From the NCBI RefSeq assembly GCF_000316645.1, contig NC_019684.1, positions 4,686,001 through 4,750,000 on the forward strand: DNA of 64,000 nt, read 5' to 3'. Shown here in pieces: positions 1 to 6,806 of this stretch. Every line of letters begins with the position of its first letter. Position 1 is the stretch's first letter. The notes under the pieces were generated by a model, which had not been told where the DNA came from, did no database searches, and saw nothing but the letters and a program-made list of their open reading frames with translations. Made by a program: the position numbers and the translations under genes. Source of the stretch: Nostoc sp. PCC 7524. Lineage in GTDB: Bacteria > Cyanobacteriota > Cyanobacteriia > Cyanobacteriales > Nostocaceae.

Positions 1-518
1 TCGGAGTTCATCGTAGTGGTGTAGGGTGGCATAGTCTACCAAATTTCGTCATCACTTCCGCTTTCGTTAGGCTATTAGGAGCTTCTGAGCAATTTGAATT
101 GGATGTTCTTAAGTCTCTTCTATATTATAGACCTGCCGGAAAAGCTGAAATATTAGATGAATGTGATGTAATTACAGTCAGATCTGATGTGTTAACAGAA
201 GAATCGGATGAATTTGGCTACTCAAAACCATCGATTTGGACATGGATTAAGAAATCAGCTGAGAATAACATAGACCGGAAAACTATTTTCAAACGGGTTT
301 ATGGAATTGAAACTACACCGACAGAGTTTAATGCTTTAGCAAAATCTGCTATCAATCAGTATCGAACTGAACTCTATGAAAAACGCAATGCCATTGCACA
401 TGGGCGTGCAAATGTCACCATGCTTCTTAGTGATTACTGTACTGCTGAGATATTTATTCTTGAGACAATCCGAACTATAAGTCAACAGTGTATAGATAAG
501 TTTAAATTGATTGTATGA
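1..518 (+). CDS. HEPN-domain protein, 5' end outside the window
   Basis: The reading frame is open from the first full codon at position 3, so this is the C-terminal part of a longer protein and not a gene starting at the internal TTG at 99. The visible part ends with a motif reading R-N-A-I-A-H-G, which fits the R-x4-6-H signature of HEPN RNase-like domains. The stretch just after the window edge (LLGASEQFELDVLK) resembles the start of the MAE_28990/RiboL-PSP HEPN families as I know them. HEPN proteins often act as RNase toxins or in phage defence. The partner, if any, would lie to the left. The family call is fairly firm; the activity is inferred. Confidence 0.7.
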   Translation, partial: GVHRSGVGWHSLPNFVITSAFVRLLGASEQFELDVLKSLLYYRPAGKAEILDECDVITVRSDVLTEESDEFGYSKPSIWTWIKKSAENNIDRKTIFKRVYGIETTPTEFNALAKSAINQYRTELYEKRNAIAHGRANVTMLLSDYCTAEIFILETIRTISQQCIDKFKLIV

Positions 519-540
519 CTCAAGTTTTTAAAGTATTTTA

Positions 541-595
541 GTGAAGTTTTTTTGTGAATTATGGCAATATCAAGCGATGACGATTTGCGATCGCT
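541..595. repeat. Copy 1 of a ~55-bp repeat preceding a TA module
   Basis: This block, running from GTGAAGTTTTTTTGTG to the HIP1-like TGCGATCGCT, is repeated almost exactly at 1532-1590. Both copies lie just upstream of a small TA-type gene pair (DUF4258/YgiT here, BrnT/BrnA there). It may be a shared promoter region or a scar of module duplication. Confidence 0.7.
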
Positions 596-640
596 CTCAT
601 CTGTTAAAATGACGATTTCAGTATAAATAGTCTTTAAGAC

Positions 641-973
641 TTGGTAAAATCAGCAGAATGTTACCTTAACAAACAAGTGCCTCGCAGTGATATTGATCGT
701 ATCAGAGAAAAAATTAGACTCCGCCAATACGATATGTCAGCCCATGCAATGGAAGAAATGGCTGAAGATATGCTAACAATTTTGGACGTGGAAGAGGCTG
801 TTTTAACAGGTCAAGTCATCCGGGTTGAAAAAGATGATCCAAGAGGAACAAAATATATAGTAGTAGGAACTGCATTAGATCAACAAACCCCTGTTGGGGT
901 TGTTGGGCGTTTCGCAAGTAGCGGACGTTATCTAATAATCACCGTTTATGAAGTCTCTGATCTGGAAGGCTAA
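641..973 (+). CDS. DUF4258 family protein, probable RelE/MqsR-like toxin
   Basis: A 110-residue protein with the DUF4258 pattern: IREKIRLRQYDMSAHAMEEM, then a Val/Ile-rich core with a D-P-R-G-T-K-Y segment and a closing hydrophobic strand (YLIITVYE). Members commonly pair with a YgiT-type zinc-finger protein, as here, and are regarded as putative mRNA-cleaving or ribosome-dependent toxins; that role is inferred from pairing. The start is uncertain: TTG at 641 gives this length, while an in-frame GTG at 677 would place the start directly before the conserved IDRIREK segment. It is cotranscribed with the next gene, whose ATG lies 5 bases after this stop. Confidence 0.75.
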   Translation: MVKSAECYLNKQVPRSDIDRIREKIRLRQYDMSAHAMEEMAEDMLTILDVEEAVLTGQVIRVEKDDPRGTKYIVVGTALDQQTPVGVVGRFASSGRYLIITVYEVSDLEG

Positions 974-977
974 CCTT

Positions 978-1220
978 ATGTATGGATACAGATGTGAATA
1001 TTGTGAAGGAACTGTTCAACCCCGAACTGTAAAACGTGAGGCATTTAAACATAGAGATGGATTCGTTATTCTTGAAGATGTGACGATAGGCGTGTGTGAT
1101 ACCTGTGGAAATCGCTACTACTCAGCCGATATTCTTCATGCGGTTCATGCTGTAGCAACTGGAGCAAAACCCCCTGAAAGAACCGAACAAATTCCGGTTG
1201 CTCATCTAGAATCAGCATAA
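978..1220 (+). CDS. YgiT-type zinc finger protein, probable antitoxin
   Basis: Two CxxC motifs (C-E-Y-C near the start, C-D-T-C about 35 residues later) make the zinc ribbon seen in YgiT/MqsA N-terminal domains. A short C-terminal helix replaces the HTH of full MqsA. I chose the ATG at 978, which gives MYGYRCEYC and no overlap; an in-frame ATG at 948 would overlap the DUF4258 gene by 26 bases. The protein probably binds and neutralises the upstream DUF4258 protein, an inference from pairing. Confidence 0.72.
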   Translation: MYGYRCEYCEGTVQPRTVKREAFKHRDGFVILEDVTIGVCDTCGNRYYSADILHAVHAVATGAKPPERTEQIPVAHLESA

Positions 1221-1281
1221 TAAAAGCTGCCTAAATTTAGGGAGTAAAGTTAACGATAAACACAAATAAATTTAACCCAAA

Positions 1282-1503
1282 ATGGAAGATGAATTACGTC
1301 CTGAATACGATTTTGCTCAAATGGAAGGAGGGGTTAGAGGTAAATATGTTGAGCGATATCGTACAAAAACAAATATAGTGCGGTTAGATCCTGATGTTGC
1401 TGAAGCTTTTCCTAACGATGAAGCGGTGAATAACGCATTAAGATTACTAATTTAGATTGCCCAGCGTCAGCAACTCAACAATACTATACAACAAACAGAA
1501 TAA
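1282..1503 (+). pseudogene. Small antitoxin-like gene (MEDELRPEY family) with an in-frame stop
   Basis: Translation from ATG 1282 gives a 57-residue protein starting MEDELRPEYDF and ending RLLI before TAG at 1453-1455. The same frame continues with IAQRQQLNN to TAA at 1501-1503. In homologous cyanobacterial proteins as I recall them, the C-terminus runs L-L-I-x-x-A-Q-R-Q, so the TAG looks like a point mutation (for example from CAG) that shortened the protein by about 16 residues. These proteins usually precede a toxin gene; none follows in the same frame here. A functional 57-residue product (1282-1455) cannot be excluded. Confidence 0.55.
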
Positions 1504-1531
1504 GAGTTTTTGGCAGTAGTTAAGACATTGA

Positions 1532-1590
1532 GTGAAGTTTTTTTGTTTGTAAGTTATGGCAATATCAAGCTATGACGATTTGCGATCGCT
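1532..1590. repeat. Copy 2 of the ~55-bp TA-associated repeat
   Basis: Near-identical to 541-595 (the shared segment includes ATGGCAATATCAAGC and CGATTTGCGATCGCT), with a 4-base insertion near the T-run. It lies immediately upstream of the brnT/brnA pair. Confidence 0.7.
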
Positions 1591-1618
1591 ATAGGAAAAT
1601 ACCTCAGTTTTATAATAC

Positions 1619-1637
1619 GTATTGACAATGTAAATAC
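1619..1637. promoter_or_regulatory. Candidate brnTA operator/promoter
   Basis: A short inverted repeat (GTATT, 9-base spacer, AATAC) lies 21 bases before the brnT ATG, next to a TATAAT-like hexamer at 1611-1616. BrnA antitoxins autoregulate their operon through such sites, so this is a plausible operator; the assignment is inference. Confidence 0.35.
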
Positions 1638-1658
1638 ACTCCACCTAAACTGTGAGGT

Positions 1659-1955
1659 ATGGATGTGTATTTCGTGCTGAATGATGTCACTTTCGTTTGG
1701 AACGAGGAAAAAGCTCGGATAAATCCGATTAATCATGATGGCGTGACATTCCAGCAAGCCTCAGAAGCATTTTTCGATCCGTTCTTAGTGGTTGTTGATG
1801 CAAGTCGCAATCATGAAGAAAGAGATGCTGTTATTGGCTTAGATAAGCGGTGGAATCTTCTGTACGTCGTCTACATTGAGCGTGAAAATGACATGATTCG
1901 GATTATTTCGGCTCGTAAAGCGACACGCAAGGAAAGAGAATATTATGAAAGCTGA
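1659..1955 (+). CDS. brnT: BrnT family toxin
   Basis: 98 residues with the BrnT layout: F-V-W-N-E-E-K-A near the N-terminus, G-V-T-F-Q-Q-A-S-E-A-F-F-D-P in the middle, R-W-N-L-L-Y-V-V-Y, and the C-terminal I-I-S-A-R-K-A-T-R-K-E-R-E-Y-Y. BrnT is a RelE-fold ribonuclease that blocks translation and is bound by BrnA. The 3' end overlaps the next gene by 11 bases. The GAGG sequence sits almost against the ATG at 1659, so an in-frame GTG at 1674 is a possible alternative start. Confidence 0.85.
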   Translation: MDVYFVLNDVTFVWNEEKARINPINHDGVTFQQASEAFFDPFLVVVDASRNHEERDAVIGLDKRWNLLYVVYIERENDMIRIISARKATRKEREYYES

Positions 1956-2229
1956 AGCACTGAAAAAGCGACTAGATAAAAATCGTCCAATGACGACTAT
2001 CACAATTCGCATCCCTGAAGATGTTATAGAAGATTTGAAGAGAATAGCACCATTGTTGGGATTTTCTGGTTATCAACCGTTAGTGCGCGCCTATATTGGA
2101 CAAGGACTCAGAGCTGATTTGGAGCGATTAGAGGGTGATACTGTGTCAGCACTGATTGCTAGTTTAAAGCGTCATGGTGTGAGTGATGAGGTTATCCATG
2201 AAGCCCTCAAAGAAATTTCTCAAAGTTAG
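1945..2229 (+). CDS. BrnA-like ribbon-helix-helix antitoxin
   Basis: 94 residues. After a basic N-terminus comes T-I-T-I-R-I-P-E-D-V-I-E-D-L-K-R, the beta strand and first helix of an RHH (CopG/BrnA) DNA-binding fold, then G-F-S-G-Y-Q-P-L-V-R-A-Y-I-G-Q-G-L as the second helix. It overlaps brnT, as expected for translational coupling. BrnA neutralises BrnT and represses the operon. The C-terminal helix (VSDEVIHEALKEI) is unassigned. Confidence 0.8.
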   Translation: MKAEALKKRLDKNRPMTTITIRIPEDVIEDLKRIAPLLGFSGYQPLVRAYIGQGLRADLERLEGDTVSALIASLKRHGVSDEVIHEALKEISQS

Positions 2230-2236
2230 CTAGCTT

Positions 2237-2301
2237 GTAGGGTGCGTCAGTATGAAGAATTTCTTGTTGTAGCTAGGTTTTCTCACACTGACGCACCCTA
2301 C
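2237..2301. repeat. MITE-like hairpin repeat, copy A
   Basis: Perfect 15-base terminal inverted repeats (GTAGGGTGCGTCAGT at 2237-2251 and its complement at 2287-2301) enclose a 35-base interior. A second copy at 58746-58808 has the same arms and a similar interior in the opposite orientation. The element carries no gene. The rest of this intergenic stretch (2302-2540) holds nothing else I can identify. Confidence 0.75.
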
Positions 2302-2540
2302 CCACTAAAGACTATTCTCTATTGCTATAATCCTGCTATATCAATTATTCTAGTCTGTTTTTATTGTTAATTTAACATACCCACTCTGGGAGAACCGTAA
2401 AAGTTAAAAATTGGAAGTGATGCCTACAATAATCTACCAACATCGCATTCTGTCTATAACTGCCCATATAAAATTATCCTTGAGTCAACAAGTGACAAAA
2501 AAGTTATATTCAAAACATCTGGTTTTGGTAAAGATTATCA

Positions 2541-2768
2541 ATGCACCAAATTAATTTGAAAGAAGCTGAGATTCGCCTAGCAGAACTAATTGAAGAGGCG
2601 GCTAGTGGAGAAGAAGTCATCATCACGCGCAGTGATGGCACATCTTTCAAAATTGTGCCGCTTGGTCGAGTGGAAGCACGCCCCAAGTTTGGTAGTGCTA
2701 GGGGTTTAGTGAAAATCTCAGATGATTTTGATGAGCCGCTAGCAGATTTTGAGGAGTACGCGCCATGA
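2541..2768 (+). CDS. Phd/YefM-type antitoxin
   Basis: 75 residues starting M-H-Q-I-N-L-K-E-A-E-I-R-L-A-E-L-I, followed by G-E-E-V-I-I-T-R-S-D-G, the conserved Phd/YefM N-terminal DNA-binding pattern. The acidic C-terminus (DDFDEPLADFEEY) is the usual toxin-binding tail. The last 4 bases overlap the start of the PIN-domain toxin gene, so the two form a coupled module. It should bind its own promoter and cap the toxin. Confidence 0.85.
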   Translation: MHQINLKEAEIRLAELIEEAASGEEVIITRSDGTSFKIVPLGRVEARPKFGSARGLVKISDDFDEPLADFEEYAP

Positions 2769-3151
2769 GGCTCATGCTCGATACCCATACGTTTTTATGG
2801 TTTATTGAGGGCAGTTTGAATCTCAGCGATACGGCAAAAAACCTAATTGAAGATCAGCGAAATCAAAGGTTTTTGAGCATTGCCAGTCTTTGGGAAATGT
2901 CTATCAAAGTCAGTATTGGCAAGCTACAACTAGGTATGAATTTTGCTGAGTTGGTGAAGCAACAGGTTTATGGTAACGCTATTGAATTACTTGAAATACG
3001 ACCAGAACATTTAGATAAGTTAGCACAGCTGCCTTTTTACCATAAAGATCCATTTGATCGGCTGATAATTTCTCAAAGTCTGGTGGAGAGCATACCTATA
3101 GTTACTAAAGATAGTATGTTTGAAAGCTATCCTGTGCAAATATTGTGGTGA
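2765..3151 (+). CDS. PIN-domain (VapC-like) toxin
   Basis: 128 residues with PIN-domain acidic positions: L-D-T-H-T-F-L-W at the start, S-L-W-E-M-S-I-K in the middle, and D-P-F-D-R-L-I-I-S-Q followed by V-T-K-D near the end. This subgroup (LDTHTFLW...WEMSIK...HKDPFDR) is the one usually paired with Phd/YefM antitoxins, as here. PIN toxins are Mg-dependent RNases that cut tRNA or rRNA; the specific target is unknown. Length is normal for the family. Confidence 0.9.
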   Translation: MRLMLDTHTFLWFIEGSLNLSDTAKNLIEDQRNQRFLSIASLWEMSIKVSIGKLQLGMNFAELVKQQVYGNAIELLEIRPEHLDKLAQLPFYHKDPFDRLIISQSLVESIPIVTKDSMFESYPVQILW

Positions 3152-3194
3152 ACTGTACCACATTGATGAAGTCACTAAGGAAGTTGAAAACGAA

Positions 3195-3263
3195 ATGGAA
3201 GATGAATTACGTCCTGAGTACGAAGAAGTAGGGGAGCGAGGAGCTAGTGTGAATTTCCAGTAG
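3195..3263 (+). pseudogene. Truncated duplicate of the MEDELRPEY gene start
   Basis: The first nine codons (MEDELRPEY) match the gene at 1282 with one base difference over about 30, including the AAA before the ATG. After Tyr-Glu the sequence diverges and stops at TAG 3261-3263, giving 22 residues. It is best read as a remnant from duplication or rearrangement in the TA island. Confidence 0.5.
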
Positions 3264-3283
3264 TGTTGGGTTACAACGGAAAC

Positions 3284-4444
3284 ATGAAAATGATCAAACC
3301 CATCACTAACTGGTTAGAAACCCATGCTAGCGCCCCTGCATACACCGGTTGGGTACTAGCGGGAATTGCTGTTTGTTTTTTTGGTGCAGCGATTAATACA
3401 ATGGCTGGCTGGCTATATGCCATTAGCGGCGTGAGTTTTGCGCTATTAGGTATAGCAGCATTTTTACCACCGCGATCGCTCACAGGTTTATCTGTGACTC
3501 GTCGTCCGATTCAACCCGTTTCAGCTGGGGATGATTTAACTTTAGAGTTGGACATCCACAATCACACCAAGCAATCTGTCAGCTTACTGCAAGTTGAGGA
3601 TATCCTGCCTTTCGTCCTAGGGAAACCTATCCAACAGGGCATTGAAACCATTGCCAGTCAAGAAAGTTACCATTGGGTATATTCCCAGCCTACGCCACGG
3701 CGAGGCATATATCGCTGGCATACCGTTGAATTAGGTACAGGTGCGCCTTTAGGATTGTTTTGGTGTCGCCGTCAGCGTCACTGTGAAGCTGTAGCTATTG
3801 TTTATCCCACTGTTTTATCCTTGCATACTTGCCCCTTGGTCGATGAAATTGGGCAAGAAGAAAGTAAAAGGAGTGAGTATCGGGGTAAACCCTTGCAGAC
3901 AGCTACATCAGGGTTAGTGCGATCGCTCCGTCCCTACCGCATCGGCGATCCCACTCGCTTGATTCACTGGCGGACTAGCGCCCGTTATAGTGAATTGCGG
4001 GTGCGGGAATTAGAAATGGTGACAAGTGGCGAGGAAATCATTATTGCCCTGGATAGTGCTGGCAATTGGCAAACAGACAACTTTGAACAAGCAGTAATTA
4101 CCGCAGCTTCATTGTATTTTTACGCACGACATCAGCAATTACAGGTGCAACTGTGGACAGCAGCCACGGGATTAGTTGCAGGCGATCGCTCAGTTCTAGA
4201 AACCCTAGCTGCAACTCGCTCTCAAGAAGATACCACCGATCAAGATGCTCCATATCCCTTGATTTGGTTAACACAAAACCCTCTGAGTCTTTCTACACTG
4301 CCCCAAGGTAGCCGTTGGTTGCTATGGCAAGACATATCATCCCCAACAGAACAAGTAGTAGTTAATAAAGATTACCCTGGCATCGTCATAGAGAAAGAAC
4401 AGTCCCTACAACTACAGTTACAAAAACCCTTAAATTCATTATGA
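3284..4444 (+). CDS. DUF58 domain-containing membrane protein
   Basis: About 386 residues. Two N-terminal membrane segments (roughly residues 18-60) are followed by a beta-rich region and the DUF58 core, which contains G-L-V-R-S-L-R-P-Y-R-I-G-D-P-T-R-L-I-H-W-R-T-S-A-R (around residues 218-242) and L-R-V-R-E-L-E. DUF58 proteins have a VWA-like fold and often accompany MoxR ATPases and transglutaminase-like proteins; no such partner is adjacent here. The ATG at 3284 (MKMIKP) is preferred over GTG 3263, which would overlap the upstream remnant. The biochemical function of the family is not settled. Confidence 0.85.
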   Translation: MKMIKPITNWLETHASAPAYTGWVLAGIAVCFFGAAINTMAGWLYAISGVSFALLGIAAFLPPRSLTGLSVTRRPIQPVSAGDDLTLELDIHNHTKQSVSLLQVEDILPFVLGKPIQQGIETIASQESYHWVYSQPTPRRGIYRWHTVELGTGAPLGLFWCRRQRHCEAVAIVYPTVLSLHTCPLVDEIGQEESKRSEYRGKPLQTATSGLVRSLRPYRIGDPTRLIHWRTSARYSELRVRELEMVTSGEEIIIALDSAGNWQTDNFEQAVITAASLYFYARHQQLQVQLWTAATGLVAGDRSVLETLAATRSQEDTTDQDAPYPLIWLTQNPLSLSTLPQGSRWLLWQDISSPTEQVVVNKDYPGIVIEKEQSLQLQLQKPLNSL

Positions 4445-4567
4445 AATTAAATTTTATGTATTCAAAAAATCAATGAATACTGACAAGTTGCTCAAATAGT
4501 TTTTCTTGATCCCAGCATTGCAGAAATATCAGCCTGAGAACAATTGCAGCCAAACTTAAAAACTCAG

Positions 4568-4587
4568 GTTGGGGAGATATCCCCAAC
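4568..4587. promoter_or_regulatory. Perfect short hairpin upstream of ftrC
   Basis: GTTGGGGA and TCCCCAAC, separated by GATA, form an uninterrupted 8-bp stem with a tetraloop. No T-run follows, so it is not a typical intrinsic terminator. It sits 63 bases before the chosen ftrC start and could lie in the 5' leader. A role is not established. Confidence 0.4.
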
Positions 4588-4650
4588 AATACCCTAGTGT
4601 TGCTGCGGTACAATGCAAAGAAATATTTAAATTATCAGCTGCCGATCCCC

Positions 4651-5016
4651 ATGATTTCATCAGAAGCCAATACAAAATCCAGTGATAAAAGTCTAGAGGC
4701 CATGCGCCATTTCTCGGAACAATACGCCAAGCGTACCGGAACTTACTTTTGTGCTGAACCTTCCGTCACCGCAGTTGTGATTGAAGGACTAGCTAAACAT
4801 AAAGACGAACTAGGAGCGCCTTTATGTCCATGTCGTCACTACGAAGACAAAGAAGCAGAAGTCAAAGCTACATATTGGAACTGCCCTTGTGTACCAATGA
4901 GAGAACGCAAAGAGTGCCATTGTATGCTGTTCCTCACCCCAGATAATGAGTTTGCGGGACAAAACCAAGACATCACTCTCGAAACAATCAAAGAAGTGCG
5001 AGACAGCATGGCATGA
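4651..5016 (+). CDS. ftrC: Ferredoxin-thioredoxin reductase, catalytic chain
   Basis: 121 residues with the family's cysteine pattern: Y-F-C, C-P-C-R-H-Y, C-P-C and C-H-C, which hold the 4Fe-4S cluster and the redox disulfide. The enzyme passes electrons from photosystem I-reduced ferredoxin to thioredoxin and so switches carbon-metabolism enzymes with light. I chose ATG 4651 (MISSEANTKSS); an upstream in-frame TTG at 4597 would add 18 residues not typical of the family. The last 4 bases overlap the DUF309 gene, so the two are probably cotranscribed. The variable chain (ftrV) is not in this window. Confidence 0.93.
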   Translation: MISSEANTKSSDKSLEAMRHFSEQYAKRTGTYFCAEPSVTAVVIEGLAKHKDELGAPLCPCRHYEDKEAEVKATYWNCPCVPMRERKECHCMLFLTPDNEFAGQNQDITLETIKEVRDSMA

Positions 5017-5405
5017 GCGAAACCATGCCCCCAGAGTATTGGCAAGGTGTAGAACAATTTAACTCTGGACAGTTCTACGCCTGCCATGACACCCTAGAGG
5101 CTTTATGGATTGAAGCCAGCGAACCGGAAAAAACCTTTTATCAAGGAATTTTGCAAATCGCAGTCTCTCTTTATCATCTGGGTAATCGTAACTGGCGAGG
5201 TGCAGCTATTTTACTAGGAGAAGGTAGCAATCGCCTGCGACGGTACCCGTCAATTTACGGTGGTATTGATGTCGATGAATTACTGAATCAGAGTGCAACC
5301 TTGTTAAAGGCGGTACAAGACATCGGTGCAGACACAGTTAACACTGATAACCTGGCTAAAAATCAAGCCTTGCCCATACCTCAAATTGTGGTGATTGATG
5401 AATGA
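5013..5405 (+). CDS. DUF309 domain-containing protein
   Basis: 130 residues with the DUF309 signature: G-V-E-Q-F-N-S-G-Q-F-Y-A-C-H-D-T-L-E-A-L-W, then F-Y-Q-G-I-L-Q-I-A-V-S-L-Y-H, N-W-R-G-A-A-I-L-L and R-Y-P. The fold is an all-helical bundle with conserved His and Glu residues; no activity has been assigned to it that I know of. The 4-base overlap with ftrC suggests one transcript. The C-terminal 35 residues are variable. Confidence 0.85.
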   Translation: MSETMPPEYWQGVEQFNSGQFYACHDTLEALWIEASEPEKTFYQGILQIAVSLYHLGNRNWRGAAILLGEGSNRLRRYPSIYGGIDVDELLNQSATLLKAVQDIGADTVNTDNLAKNQALPIPQIVVIDE

Positions 5406-5507
5406 ACAAAAGTCAGGATTCAGCACTCAGGAGCAAGAAACAATTGATTCTGAATTCTACACATTGGGAATTATCTCTGTGAAGTGAAGATAATTTAAGA
5501 TGAAACC

Positions 5508-5543
5508 TTGGGGAATAGGAAGAATTTCTTATTCCCCAATTTT
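5508..5543 (+). terminator. Intrinsic terminator after the ftrC-DUF309 pair
   Basis: TTGGGGAATA (5508-5517) pairs with TATTCCCCAA (5530-5539) across a 12-base loop and is followed directly by four T residues. It lies about 100 bases after the DUF309 stop. Confidence 0.6.
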
Positions 5544-5589
5544 ATGACTCAAGAATATGAGGATTCATCTGTTTTGTGGCTTGATAAGC

Positions 5590-6090
5590 CTAGGATGTTG
5601 TGTGCATAAACAGAAGTGATACTACTAGGGATGCTAGCTGTAGTCCAATGATTTTGTTTGCTGCTACTCCTAGAGTGTAAGGGTGGGAAAATCCCCACCA
5701 ATTCCAATAGGACATATCAGTGGTGACAACGATCAGTAAACTGACAAGTAAGATAATGAATTGGCGACCTACTAGAGAAAGATCAAATAACTGACTCAGT
5801 AACAAACACAGAATCATCCCCGCCAGTATTTGAGTTACAAATTCAACTATAAAGAAACGTTGGGGAGAGTAATAGGTTTTGGGTTTAACTGCTACGAAAG
5901 CCACAATTTCCCCATTGAGATACATCATACCGTTTTGGCTTTCGCTAGCGATCGCTTGAGTAGCTACTACGTTTTTGATATCTGGCTTGACACTTTTAAT
6001 ACCCCAAGGCAGGTTTTGTGTAACTCCGCTCCAAATAAACAACACTAGCCCAGCAACAATAACTGCAAACAAGAGTGTCCACCCATTCAT
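5590..6090 (-). CDS. Small membrane protein of unknown function
   Basis: 166 residues. One membrane segment at the extreme N-terminus (about 4-21) is followed by a short polar domain (25-75) and three further hydrophobic segments (about 82-103, 108-126, 144-163). I recognise no family motif. The gene stands alone on the minus strand between the plus-strand ftrC and lpt genes. Its codon use and HIP1 content resemble its neighbours, so it is probably a real cyanobacterial gene. Confidence 0.65.
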   Translation of the reverse strand: MNGWTLLFAVIVAGLVLFIWSGVTQNLPWGIKSVKPDIKNVVATQAIASESQNGMMYLNGEIVAFVAVKPKTYYSPQRFFIVEFVTQILAGMILCLLLSQLFDLSLVGRQFIILLVSLLIVVTTDMSYWNWWGFSHPYTLGVAANKIIGLQLASLVVSLLFMHTTS

Positions 6091-6274
6091 GTGATTTAAT
6101 TTTCCTGCATTGACAGTAAAACTTGTCTGATTATAGGCAAAAAGAAACTATCAGCTTTTATCAAGCGTCAATGTCCCAGCCAGTGGTTATCCGAAATTAC
6201 TCCCAATAGGAGATTTTATCTTTGGAGAAACTACTTGAGATAATTAGTATACAAACTAAAATCCAGAATCCCAA

Positions 6275-6778
6275 ATGGACATGAAGCCCTGCTATCAATT
6301 CCCCTTATCAAAAATGCGTCAGTTTGGATTAGCGTTGGTGCTACCAGCTGCATTTTTAGGTACTTTAGCTTTACCTAACCAACTACAAACAGCTACAGCC
6401 CAAACATCAGGGGGAAATCGCCCCCTGACTATCCGTTCGGATATCCAAGAATACGACTCAAAAAATCAGGTAATAACTGCTCGTGGTAATGTACAGATGT
6501 TGTATCCTGCTCGTCAAATTCAGGCTACAGCAGCTCAAGCACAATACTTCAGCAAGGAACGCCGGATTGATTTTAGTGGTAACGTCTATATTTTGCAACA
6601 AGGCAGTAATAGTATCCGCGCCGAAAAGGTGACATATTTGATTGATGAAGGACGATTTGTGGCTTTACCCCAATCTAATCGTCAAGTAGAGTCTGTTTAT
6701 ATGGTGCAAGATTCAGAACTTGACGGTAATACCAATACACCCGCACCCCAAACCCCAGGATTTAGACGTTCTAATTAG
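6275..6778 (+). CDS. lptA: LptA/OstA-like periplasmic LPS transport protein
   Basis: 167 residues with a signal peptide (hydrophobic stretch around residues 17-33, then A-T-A-Q). The mature part is an OstA domain: L-T-I-R-S-D-I-Q-E-Y-D-S-K-N-Q-V-I-T-A-R-G-N-V, then I-D-F-S-G-N-V-Y-I-L-Q-Q-G and A-E-K-V-T-Y. LptA proteins form the beta-jellyroll bridge carrying lipopolysaccharide across the periplasm. The next gene is the matching ATPase and an LptF/G-type permease follows, which supports the assignment. Confidence 0.88.
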   Translation: MDMKPCYQFPLSKMRQFGLALVLPAAFLGTLALPNQLQTATAQTSGGNRPLTIRSDIQEYDSKNQVITARGNVQMLYPARQIQATAAQAQYFSKERRIDFSGNVYILQQGSNSIRAEKVTYLIDEGRFVALPQSNRQVESVYMVQDSELDGNTNTPAPQTPGFRRSN

Positions 6779-6806
6779 CATCAACTATCAAGACAGTTCG
6801 CGAATA

